From: an uncultured Sphingobacteriaceae bacterium | GTDB taxonomy: Bacteria > Bacteroidota > Bacteroidia > Sphingobacteriales > Sphingobacteriaceae | Direction of reading: 5' to 3' | Assembly (NCBI GenBank): GCA_946887045.1 | Contig: CAMPKC010000070.1 | Location: 1 to 19,489, forward strand | DNA: 19,489 bases | Shown here: one piece after another, positions 6,046 through 14,270 of the stretch | Numbering within the stretch: the stretch's first letter is position 1 | Layout of the letters: the number at the start of each line of letters is the position of its first letter | The notes under the pieces: model-generated | The model's input: the letters and a program-made list of their open reading frames with translations, nothing else | What the model was told of the DNA's origin: nothing | The model's database searches: none | Translations under genes and position numbers: made by a program

Positions 6046-9000
6046 ATGAGTAATATATTATTTAAAACTCTGTGTTTACTACTTCCTTTAAGCCTTGTAC
6101 TATCCGCTACTGGCTTGAAGGCCCAGAATGCGCAGAGGATCACTGTACGGGGGCAAGTAATTGATTCAAAAGATAAACTTGCGGTTATCGGAGCCTCAGT
6201 AGTAGAACTTGATAAGGACAAACGTATTATCAGGGGTGTGACCACCGATATTGATGGTAACTATGCTTTGCCAGTATCGAATGCTGCAAATACCTTGCAA
6301 ATTTCGTTCATTGGTTATCGCACATATGCGCAGCCTATAAACGGTAGAACAGTCATCAATGTATCTTTAGTTTCTACTGCGAATGTGTTAGATAATGTAG
6401 TGATTACGGGCCAGCGTACAATCAGCAACGGTTCGGGTCTGAATATCGATGCCAGAAACTCTACAGCTGCGACATCCACAGTTAACGCCAAAGATTTAGA
6501 AGAACTATCTGCAGCTTCAATCGACCAGGCACTACAGGGCCGTATGCCCGGTGTAGATATTGGCGCTTCCTCGGGCGATCCCGGTGCAGGAATGTCGATT
6601 CGTATTCGTGGTACTGCTTCCATCAATGGTTCGGCAGAGCCGCTGATTGTTATGGATGGTATGCCTTACGAAACCCAGATTCCCGACGATTTCAACTTTG
6701 GTACCGCCGACGAACAAGGTTATGCACAGTTATTAAATATCGCGCCGTCTGATATAAAAGATATAACGGTATTAAAGGATGCTGCTTCTACCGCAATATG
6801 GGGAGCAAGAGCAGCGAATGGTGTATTGGTTATTAATACTAAACGTGGTGTAGTAAGTAAGCCCTCATTAACTTATAATTTCAGAGGGACTATGTCTAAT
6901 CAACCGGAGAGTATTCCTTTGCTTTCCGGAGATCAGTATTCTAATTTGATCCCCGAGGGAGTTAACAATATGGGTCGGTTACCTATCAATATAGGCGCAT
7001 ACCCTGAGTTCTTATACGATCCATTAATTCCTGATCAGTTCTATAACTACAGTAATAATACCGACTGGATCGATGCTATTACACGCACAGGATATACCCA
7101 GGATCATAACGTTTCGATGCAGGGTGGAGGCGAAAAAGCAAGATACTATGCCTCGATTGGTTACCTTAATTCATTAGGTACAACGGTTGGCACTGATCTT
7201 AGTCGTATTACCACAAAAATCAACCTTGATTTTAACGTATCAGACCGGATCCGTTTTCGTTCTGATTTCACGTATACCCATGTTAATAATACTCTGAATT
7301 ATACAGGCACTATACGAAATATAGCTTATAATAAAATGCCTAATATGGCAATTTATGAATACGATCAGTATGGTAATCAAACGCCAAACTACCTGTCGCC
7401 TGAAAGCAATATTCAGGGGCGGTATCCTGGAACTTACAATCCCTTGTCAATGGCCCAGGAAGCTACCAGCCGTTTGTTTGGTGAGAGAATAACTCCAAAA
7501 TTCCAACTGCAATACGATATCCTTCCAAACAACCTGTTAATTTCAACTTTCGATCTTCAGTTCGATATCAATAATTCGAAAACGAAGCGCTTTCTTCCGC
7601 AGGTTGCAACCGGAAGACCATCTACCGAAACATCTGTAAACAGAGCTGATGACAATGATGGAGATGCGTTTGCTGTTAACACCAAGCTGAATTTTATTTT
7701 TGCTCCTAAGTTGGGTGAAAAACATAGCTTACAAACCCTTTTATCTTTCCAGACAGAAGATAATCAATCGAGCAGTCAAAGCATCACGGTATCAAATACC
7801 GCGTCCTCTTACCTTCAGGATCCGTCAAATCCTGCGCGTGTAAATGCGGGCGATTTAAGATTAACTGCCGGAAATGGTCAGCAGAGGACTCTGGGTGTTG
7901 TATTATCTAATCAATACTCTTTGCTGGATCGCTATATCATAAACGTAGGTGCACGTCTCGACGGTAACTCCAGATTCGGCGGAAACAACCGCTACGGAAT
8001 ATTCCCCTCATTATCTACCAGATGGAGGGTTTCGGGAGAACCATTTATGAAAGGGATTTCCTGGATTGATGATTTGAGTATCAGAGCCAGTTATGGTGCA
8101 TCTGGTCAGCAGCCACGGTATAACTATACTTTCTATAATACGTATGTTCCTTCGAACGATACGTACCTGGGTAAGTCCGGGGTTATACCCGGAAGTATCG
8201 GTTTGGATAACTTGGTTTGGCAGACAAATGTCGGCCGTAACCTTGGTTTCAACCTTTGGACATTCAAGAACCGCTTAAAACTTGATGTGGAAGTTTATAA
8301 TAACCGTATCAAAGATCTGTTCTTCGATAATCTTACCATTCCAAGCTATACCGGTTATAACCGCATCTCTGCCAACGTAGGTGTGATGGAAAATAAGGGA
8401 TTTGAGGTTGGCTTGAATACCATCCCTTATCGCTCAAAAAATTGGACTGTTGGTTTCGACTTTAATATAGCCCAGAATTTAAACGTAATCAAACAGGTTT
8501 CTGAATATTACCCCCGTACCGACGGCAGGCTGATTGATAACGGAGTGTATAGATCTTACCTGCAAGAGGGAAATCCTTTTGGCTCATTCTACGGCTTCAG
8601 GTATAAAGGTGTTTATTCCGACAAGGATGCAACACGTGCGCTGGATGCTGCCGGAAAAGTAATTGAAGGCCCGAACGGTCAGGAAGTATATATGCGCTAT
8701 AACTACCCGAATGTAGATTACGTGTTTCAGCCTGGAGATGCTGTCTATGAAGATGTTAACAAAGACGGAAATATTAACGAAGACGATTTGGTTTACCTGG
8801 GAAATGGAAATCCAAAGGTTACAGGTGGTTTCGGACCTTCAGTGACGTTTAAGGGTGCTCTGAAACTACAAGCCTTTTTCAGTTTCAAGTCTGGATTTGA
8901 GTTAATAAACCGTACGCTTATGACAACTACCAATATGTACAGTTATGAAAATCAAAGTACTGTTGTATTAAGGAGATGGAGAAATCCTGGTGATGTAACT

Positions 9001-9315
9001 GATGTTCCCCGTGCTTTATACAGAAGTGGTTATAACTGGCTCGGTTCGGACAGGTATGTTTCTGATGCATCTTTTGTAAGGCTTAAATCTGTTACGGCAA
9101 GATATGAACTGGCTAAGGCGATCACTAACAAGCTTAAGGTAAAAAGAGCCAGTATCTACGTAACCGCGGAAAACCTGGCTACATGGACTCAATATAAAGG
9201 GGTAGATCCAGATGTTGGTTCGAGAGGATTAAATAATCCATTCAGCTATGTAATGGATGATTCTATGACTCCTCCATCAAGAAACTTTTTAATGGGCTTG
9301 TCAGTAGGTTTTTAA
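6046..9315 (+). CDS. SusC/RagA-family TonB-dependent outer-membrane importer (pair 1)
   Basis: A 1089-residue outer-membrane barrel. The signal peptide probably ends after GLKA26. A CarboxypepD_reg-like beta-sandwich follows (about 32-115: VRGQVIDSKDKLAVIGASV), then a TonB-box-like segment LDNVVITGQ. The plug domain (about 125-265) contains LQGRMPGVDI, IRIRGTASI, PLIVMDGMPYE and the SusC signature VLKDAASTAIWGARAANGV (242 onward). The 22-strand barrel ends in NFLMGLSVGF with the terminal Phe used for barrel assembly. A Ca-loop-like DVNKDGNINEDD occurs at 903-914, common in this family. There is no STN domain, so no built-in link to a FecR/ECF sigma circuit. The matching SusD gene follows after 9 nt. 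Substrates for the family are oligosaccharides or peptides; this one cannot be assigned. Confidence 0.95.
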   Translation: MSNILFKTLCLLLPLSLVLSATGLKAQNAQRITVRGQVIDSKDKLAVIGASVVELDKDKRIIRGVTTDIDGNYALPVSNAANTLQISFIGYRTYAQPINGRTVINVSLVSTANVLDNVVITGQRTISNGSGLNIDARNSTAATSTVNAKDLEELSAASIDQALQGRMPGVDIGASSGDPGAGMSIRIRGTASINGSAEPLIVMDGMPYETQIPDDFNFGTADEQGYAQLLNIAPSDIKDITVLKDAASTAIWGARAANGVLVINTKRGVVSKPSLTYNFRGTMSNQPESIPLLSGDQYSNLIPEGVNNMGRLPINIGAYPEFLYDPLIPDQFYNYSNNTDWIDAITRTGYTQDHNVSMQGGGEKARYYASIGYLNSLGTTVGTDLSRITTKINLDFNVSDRIRFRSDFTYTHVNNTLNYTGTIRNIAYNKMPNMAIYEYDQYGNQTPNYLSPESNIQGRYPGTYNPLSMAQEATSRLFGERITPKFQLQYDILPNNLLISTFDLQFDINNSKTKRFLPQVATGRPSTETSVNRADDNDGDAFAVNTKLNFIFAPKLGEKHSLQTLLSFQTEDNQSSSQSITVSNTASSYLQDPSNPARVNAGDLRLTAGNGQQRTLGVVLSNQYSLLDRYIINVGARLDGNSRFGGNNRYGIFPSLSTRWRVSGEPFMKGISWIDDLSIRASYGASGQQPRYNYTFYNTYVPSNDTYLGKSGVIPGSIGLDNLVWQTNVGRNLGFNLWTFKNRLKLDVEVYNNRIKDLFFDNLTIPSYTGYNRISANVGVMENKGFEVGLNTIPYRSKNWTVGFDFNIAQNLNVIKQVSEYYPRTDGRLIDNGVYRSYLQEGNPFGSFYGFRYKGVYSDKDATRALDAAGKVIEGPNGQEVYMRYNYPNVDYVFQPGDAVYEDVNKDGNINEDDLVYLGNGNPKVTGGFGPSVTFKGALKLQAFFSFKSGFELINRTLMTTTNMYSYENQSTVVLRRWRNPGDVTDVPRALYRSGYNWLGSDRYVSDASFVRLKSVTARYELAKAITNKLKVKRASIYVTAENLATWTQYKGVDPDVGSRGLNNPFSYVMDDSMTPPSRNFLMGLSVGF

Positions 9316-9324
9316 AATTTAGCA

Positions 9325-10815
9325 ATGATTAAGATGATAAAAAATATAAAATTAAAGGCGCTGATACTTTTTATAGTACTTGGCACATCTACTTCTTGTA
9401 ATAAATGGCTGGAGCTTAAACCTCAGGACGGTCTTGTGAGAGAAGACTTCTGGCAAACTAAGGAGCAGCTTGAGTCAACCGTAATTGGTGCTTACTCTTC
9501 TTTGTTAAACAACTCTCTGGTTACCAATTTATTCTTATGGGGCGAGCTCAGAGCAGACATGATCATGCCTACTCCAGTGACCAGTATTGAGGAGGTGAAC
9601 GTAACCAATGGAGAAATTGTACCCACAAATCCACTGGCTCGTTGGGGTACCATTTATACAACAATCAATTATTGTAACACCATAATAGAATTTGGCCCTA
9701 CAGTAATGGAAAGCGACAAAACCTTAACTCAGACTCAGTTGAACGCCTATCTGGCCGAGGCGAAGGGCTTAAGAGCGCTTATGTATTTCTATCTGCTGAG
9801 AATTTGGGGCGAAGTTCCCTTACAATTGAAAGCCAGTTCGAGCGATACTAAGATCGAGCAGTTAGCTAAAAGCAGTAAGGAAGATGTGTACAACCAAATC
9901 ATAAGCGATCTGACTTTTGCCGAAGCAAATGCTGTGGTAACATACGGTGATATCAACTCTAACAAGGGCCGTATTACCAAATATACCGTTAACGCTATTC
10001 AGGCAGATGTTTATTTATGGGGAGAAGAGTACAATAAATGTATTGAGGCTTGCGATAAAATAATCAACTCAAATAATTTCGGTCTTGTAAGTACCGGAAA
10101 TTGGTTCAACAATGTGTTTCGTTTTGGAAATACCAACGAAAGTATCTTCGAGTTCCAGTTTCATCGCCAGGCCACTAACCCCTGGTTTAATTTCTTTACC
10201 GGCAGCGTAAGGAGATATCAGATAAACCCGCTGGTGGTAATAGAACTGTACGGACAGGATGCTCTTGATCCGGTGAATGTTAAAGATAGAAGAGCCGACG
10301 GATATTCGTTCAAAAATTCCGATGGTAGCGTATGGAAATATGTAGGTGCTAATGAAAATGACGCTGTAAAGCAAGAGGATTCTTTCAGACACTGGCATGT
10401 ATACCGTTATGCCGATATTCTTCTGTTGAAAGCTGAAGCATTGGCATGGGTAGAGCGCGGACAAGAGGCTCTGGATTTAGTTGATCTGATCCGCGCCAGG
10501 GCCGAAGCTCTTCCTGAAAGTGCAATGTCTGTAGATCCCGGACAGCCTCTGGAGGTTTCAGAATACATCTTAAACGAGCGTGCCAGAGAATTTGCTTTTG
10601 AAGGGAAGCGCTGGTTCGACTTACTTAGAAATGCTAAAAGGAACAATTATGCGCATAACGAGATTTTAACAGATGTAATCTCAGAAATTGCTCCTCCCGA
10701 TAGAAAGATCCTGATGATAGGAAAATATAGTGATCCGAGGTTTCATTACATGCCTATTCACATCGAGGAACTTCAGGCAGACAAGTTATTAGAACAAAAC
10801 CCCTTCTACAAGTAA
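9325..10815 (+). CDS. SusD/RagB-family surface lipoprotein (pair 1)
   Basis: A 496-residue lipoprotein with a signal peptide ending STSC, lipidated at C25, followed by NKWLELKPQDG, the usual start of SusD proteins. The N-terminal SusD-like region contains TPR-type helices (LNAYLAEAKGLRALMYFYLLRIWGEVP in two consecutive helices). The C-terminal SusD_RagB region includes YRYADILLLKAEAL (360 onward), the aligned ILNERAREFAFEGKRWFDLLR (E426-W430 within it) and a closing FHYMPIHIEELQ. SusD proteins form the lid over the SusC barrel and bind the ligand outside the cell. The Met at 9334 is an alternative start, but both give the same mature protein. It lies 9 nt after the SusC gene and 16 nt before the next lipoprotein gene. 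Confidence 0.95.
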   Translation: MIKMIKNIKLKALILFIVLGTSTSCNKWLELKPQDGLVREDFWQTKEQLESTVIGAYSSLLNNSLVTNLFLWGELRADMIMPTPVTSIEEVNVTNGEIVPTNPLARWGTIYTTINYCNTIIEFGPTVMESDKTLTQTQLNAYLAEAKGLRALMYFYLLRIWGEVPLQLKASSSDTKIEQLAKSSKEDVYNQIISDLTFAEANAVVTYGDINSNKGRITKYTVNAIQADVYLWGEEYNKCIEACDKIINSNNFGLVSTGNWFNNVFRFGNTNESIFEFQFHRQATNPWFNFFTGSVRRYQINPLVVIELYGQDALDPVNVKDRRADGYSFKNSDGSVWKYVGANENDAVKQEDSFRHWHVYRYADILLLKAEALAWVERGQEALDLVDLIRARAEALPESAMSVDPGQPLEVSEYILNERAREFAFEGKRWFDLLRNAKRNNYAHNEILTDVISEIAPPDRKILMIGKYSDPRFHYMPIHIEELQADKLLEQNPFYK

Positions 10816-10831
10816 ATAAAAAGATAGAATC

Positions 10832-12646
10832 ATGAAGAAAAACATGTTGAACAGATGGACGGGTGCACTGAGTGTGCTCCTCCTGTTACTTACGATAGTG
10901 GGCTGTAAAAAAGAGCCTATTGTTTCTACTGTAAGTACGCAAGTAAACATTACAGGCTATCTGGATAAAAATCCGGATCAGTTTTCCGAATTCAGACGAA
11001 TTCTCGCAATAACAGGCACTGACGGATTTCTGCAGGCTTATGGTAATTATACCCTGTTTTTGCCTACAAATGAGGGGGTGAAAAAATACCTTTCAGACAT
11101 TGGTAAAACTTCCGTAGAACAAGTAAGTGCAGATGAATTGAAAGATATGGTTCGCTTTCATTTACTGGAGGATACAATCTCTACCGTGCACTTTGGAGAT
11201 AGTAAGTTGAATTCCCTCACAATGCTGGGTCAATATTTAATCACCGGTGTGAATACCACAGGGGGGCAAACTAAAATCACCATAAATCGCCAGGCTAACT
11301 TAGAAGCCTCAAATATTCGTTTAGGTAACGGCTATGTGCATGTTATTGATAATGTGTTGCGTCAGGCAAGGCTTACAGTGGCACAAATGATCGAAGCTAA
11401 TCCAAATTATACCATATTTACACAGGCGCTTAAAGAAACTGGCTTATTCGATACCTTGAATATATTGCCGGCAAATAATTTGAAGGCAGACCAAAAATTC
11501 CTGACTTTATTGGCAGAGTCCGATCAAACTCTCGCTGCAGAGAATCTGGGAACGTATGAGCTTTTGAAAGCGAAGTACGATAAGACAACAGTATCAGATT
11601 TAAAAGATCCCGCCAACGGATTGCACGCATATGTTGCTTATCATATTCTTTATGGTGCTAAGTATTTCGCAGATATTGCTTCTGCTCAGGCGCAGCAAAC
11701 ATTAGCCAGCCCGGAAATTATCCAGACTGATTTTGTAAACGATCAGATACTTATAAACGATATGACGTTTAACGGCACCTACGAGCCCGGCGTTTTATTG
11801 GTGCGTACAAACAGTGATAACACTGCAGTAAACGGCGTGCTTCACACCACTTCAGCGTTCACACCTGCAAATGGTCCGGCAACCACCGGTCATTTCGCTA
11901 TTAAAAAACGCGAACCTTTCCCTGTATACTGGGATGTTGCTGACTTCCCCGAAACCCGGGCCAATGTGGCGAAATTCCGCAAACCAGGCGCAGGCAGCTT
12001 TGATTTCCGTAAAACATCTAAAACCGCTCCTTCTCCGCTTTCAGGATGGGATTGGGGTAACCAAATCTACGGTCCAAATTATGTTAATGCCACAGGCGCC
12101 TGGGTGTATGGTGATTACCTGAACATGGTATTAGGAGTCTCGTCTCGTAACGATTGGATGAGGGCAAAAACTCCTCTTATTGTTAGAGGCTTGTATAACG
12201 TTTGGGTGTGCTACCGTCGTCAAAACCAGTCAGGAAGATGGCCGAACCGTATCGGTACTAAAGCCAGAATACTAATCGATGGTGAAGCCCTGCCAACACC
12301 TTTCTTCTTTGCAGAACCACCTCCGCTGGGAAATACCGCTGAACTGGCCGCATTAGGATGGAAATATTATACCAGTAATGGTAATGCTGCTAATCCGTTC
12401 GAGAAACAAAGGATGAGGACAGACGGGCAAACGGATAACAGTCCATGGGTAGCTAAAAATCTTGGTGTGGTAGAGATCAAAACTACCGATACGCATACCA
12501 TGTTGATGGAAGCTCTGCAGGATAGCCAAAGTCAAAACAACCTGGACATGATCCAATTCATACCGGTTAAATGGGAGTCGCAGATTCTACCCCGCTTCAT
12601 GCCGGATGGAACACCTGATTTCACAGATTATCCTGGCGATCATTAA
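10832..12646 (+). CDS. FAS1 lipoprotein with C-terminal beta-sandwich-like module
   Basis: A 604-residue lipoprotein with lipobox IVGC (C25) followed by KKEP. FAS1 repeat 1 (about 35-180) has YTLFLPTNEGV (73 onward) and GYVHVIDNVL (167 onward). Repeat 2 (about 181-350) lacks a clear H1 box but keeps NGVLHTTSAF (334 onward). The remaining ~250 residues are not FAS1. They include aromatic-rich segments (SGWDWGNQIYGPNY, GLYNVWVCYRRQNQSGRWP) and end in LDMIQFIPV, the kind of last strand seen in carbohydrate-binding beta-sandwiches. It may correspond to the DUF5108 type found with fasciclin domains, but I am not certain. A surface glycan-binding role beside SusCD is a reasonable inference; no catalytic motif is visible. 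Confidence 0.88.
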   Translation: MKKNMLNRWTGALSVLLLLLTIVGCKKEPIVSTVSTQVNITGYLDKNPDQFSEFRRILAITGTDGFLQAYGNYTLFLPTNEGVKKYLSDIGKTSVEQVSADELKDMVRFHLLEDTISTVHFGDSKLNSLTMLGQYLITGVNTTGGQTKITINRQANLEASNIRLGNGYVHVIDNVLRQARLTVAQMIEANPNYTIFTQALKETGLFDTLNILPANNLKADQKFLTLLAESDQTLAAENLGTYELLKAKYDKTTVSDLKDPANGLHAYVAYHILYGAKYFADIASAQAQQTLASPEIIQTDFVNDQILINDMTFNGTYEPGVLLVRTNSDNTAVNGVLHTTSAFTPANGPATTGHFAIKKREPFPVYWDVADFPETRANVAKFRKPGAGSFDFRKTSKTAPSPLSGWDWGNQIYGPNYVNATGAWVYGDYLNMVLGVSSRNDWMRAKTPLIVRGLYNVWVCYRRQNQSGRWPNRIGTKARILIDGEALPTPFFFAEPPPLGNTAELAALGWKYYTSNGNAANPFEKQRMRTDGQTDNSPWVAKNLGVVEIKTTDTHTMLMEALQDSQSQNNLDMIQFIPVKWESQILPRFMPDGTPDFTDYPGDH

Positions 12647-12670
12647 TTAGATACTATACGACGGCCTTTC

Positions 12671-12697
12671 ATTCCCCACAGCTCGCCTGCGGGGAAT
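12671..12697 (+). other. Intercistronic hairpin inside the operon
   Basis: ATTCCCC (12671-12677) pairs perfectly with GGGGAAT (12691-12697). Inside it, CAG/CTG adds three pairs after one A-C mismatch, around a 5-nt loop. It lies in the largest gap of the operon (76 nt) and is followed by TTAAAAGAC, not a U-tract. It is therefore unlikely to be a strong terminator and more likely an RNA-processing, stabilising or partial-attenuation element separating the first four genes from the last three. Confidence 0.6.
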
Positions 12698-12722
12698 TTA
12701 AAAGACAATTAGAAAAAGATAT

Positions 12723-14240
12723 ATGAATTTACCCAAACTTAATTTACTCCTGTGGCTATTATGCGGAGGTATACTTTTCTCTGCCTGTGATAAAAAGTGG
12801 GACGAACACAACGCAGTTAACGATCCGCTGGTAGGAGAAACTCTTTTAAATGAGGTGAATAAGAACCCTGAACTTAGCAAGTTCAGCGAGTATCTTAGCG
12901 CAACCGGATACGATGCAGTACTGGCTTCCTCTAAAACGTTTACCGTGTGGGCCCCAACCAATGCTGCCTTACAGGCGATTGATCCGGCTTTAATTGATAC
13001 GGACGAAGAGTTGAAGATGTTCGTTGGAATGCATATTGCCCATCAGTCGTTTCTTACCACCGATTTTACGCAGCAATATGTTAACGTAAAAACGCTAAGT
13101 AATAAGAACGTAACCTTAACCAAAACTACAGTTGACGAAGCAACCTTGCTTACCAAAGATAAATACGTTGGTAATGGAGTGTTTAATACAATAGGCACAG
13201 CAATTGTTCCCAAAGTAAATGCATGGGAGTATTTGATGTCGACCAACACACTGCAAAAGCAAGTGCTGGATAAATATACCTATACCTATGTTGATTTAAA
13301 CCGGGCCGAACAAATCGGGGTGGACCCGGCAACCGGAGAGCCGGTTTACAAACCGGGTACCGGAGTATTTTCCTCAAACTCTTACCGCGACACGTGGTTT
13401 CGTGATGCCAATGGATTATCCAGCAGACGCCACGACATCAATAATGAGGACTCTTTATTTACCTACATCATTCTTACTGATGCTGCGTTTCTTGCCGAGA
13501 AGCAGAAACTGAGTATGTATTATGCCGCGGGTGACAGTACGGATAGTATAACCAGTTATAATGTTGTTAAGGATCTGGTATTCAGTGGATACCTGGACAA
13601 AGAAAATTTCCCTCAAACCGTATATTCTGTCGGAGACAGTGTGAAATTTCACCTGAAAGCAAATGCTGTTGTCGAAACTCACCGCGTAAGTAACGGAGTA
13701 GTTTACGTAATGAGCAGCATCGACTACGATCTTGGGGTAAACGGCGTTTATGATCCTTATGCCAAAATTAAGCCTGTTGTAATTCAGGGCGAGAATTTAG
13801 TGGGGGATATGAATAACCTGAACGCGGCTAACAGGGCTAGCAGAACCCGTATTCGCAGAAACCCGAATACTATGCAGTTGTATACCGATTTCCTGTCTGA
13901 GAATCATGGAAAGGCAAATTACTGGATCAGATATCAGGCGCCTGGCACCGTGCACCCTATTAAATACAAAGTGTATTGGGTTGCTGTAAACGATTTTCAG
14001 GAGGCTAAATTCCCGATGTCTATCACATTTAACAGGATCACAAATCCGCGGACTTTTACTAAAGAAGTTCAGCTTGACGATTATTCCGAAGTTTATCTTG
14101 GAGAATATACTGTAGATAAGCTGTACTCCAGTACCACTAAGAGTCTGACTTTACCGGTGTTCTTGATGGGACCGAATATCACCACCAACGGATTAAATAC
14201 CCTGGTATTGGATTATATAAAAATGGTTCCAGTTCAATAA
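12723..14240 (+). CDS. FAS1 lipoprotein with C-terminal beta-sandwich-like module (second)
   Basis: A 505-residue lipoprotein with lipobox FSAC (C22) followed by DKKWDE, almost the same surface export signal as the 742-residue FAS1 protein (CQKKDWDE). FAS1 repeat 1 (about 35-170) has FTVWAPTNAAL (73 onward) and a weak H2 (GVFNTIGTAIV). Repeat 2 (about 175-345) has SLFTYIILTDAAF and SNGVVYVMSSIDY. The tail from about 350 looks like a beta-sandwich (KANYWIRYQAP, KVYWVAVNDF) and closes with LVLDYIKMVPVQ, a final-strand pattern shared with the 604-residue neighbour. The gene precedes the second SusC gene by 30 nt, so it is probably the surface-binding partner of pair 2. No enzyme motif is seen. 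Confidence 0.88.
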   Translation: MNLPKLNLLLWLLCGGILFSACDKKWDEHNAVNDPLVGETLLNEVNKNPELSKFSEYLSATGYDAVLASSKTFTVWAPTNAALQAIDPALIDTDEELKMFVGMHIAHQSFLTTDFTQQYVNVKTLSNKNVTLTKTTVDEATLLTKDKYVGNGVFNTIGTAIVPKVNAWEYLMSTNTLQKQVLDKYTYTYVDLNRAEQIGVDPATGEPVYKPGTGVFSSNSYRDTWFRDANGLSSRRHDINNEDSLFTYIILTDAAFLAEKQKLSMYYAAGDSTDSITSYNVVKDLVFSGYLDKENFPQTVYSVGDSVKFHLKANAVVETHRVSNGVVYVMSSIDYDLGVNGVYDPYAKIKPVVIQGENLVGDMNNLNAANRASRTRIRRNPNTMQLYTDFLSENHGKANYWIRYQAPGTVHPIKYKVYWVAVNDFQEAKFPMSITFNRITNPRTFTKEVQLDDYSEVYLGEYTVDKLYSSTTKSLTLPVFLMGPNITTNGLNTLVLDYIKMVPVQ

Positions 14241-14270
14241 AGATTTAAAAACGCTTAACATAACCTGAAT

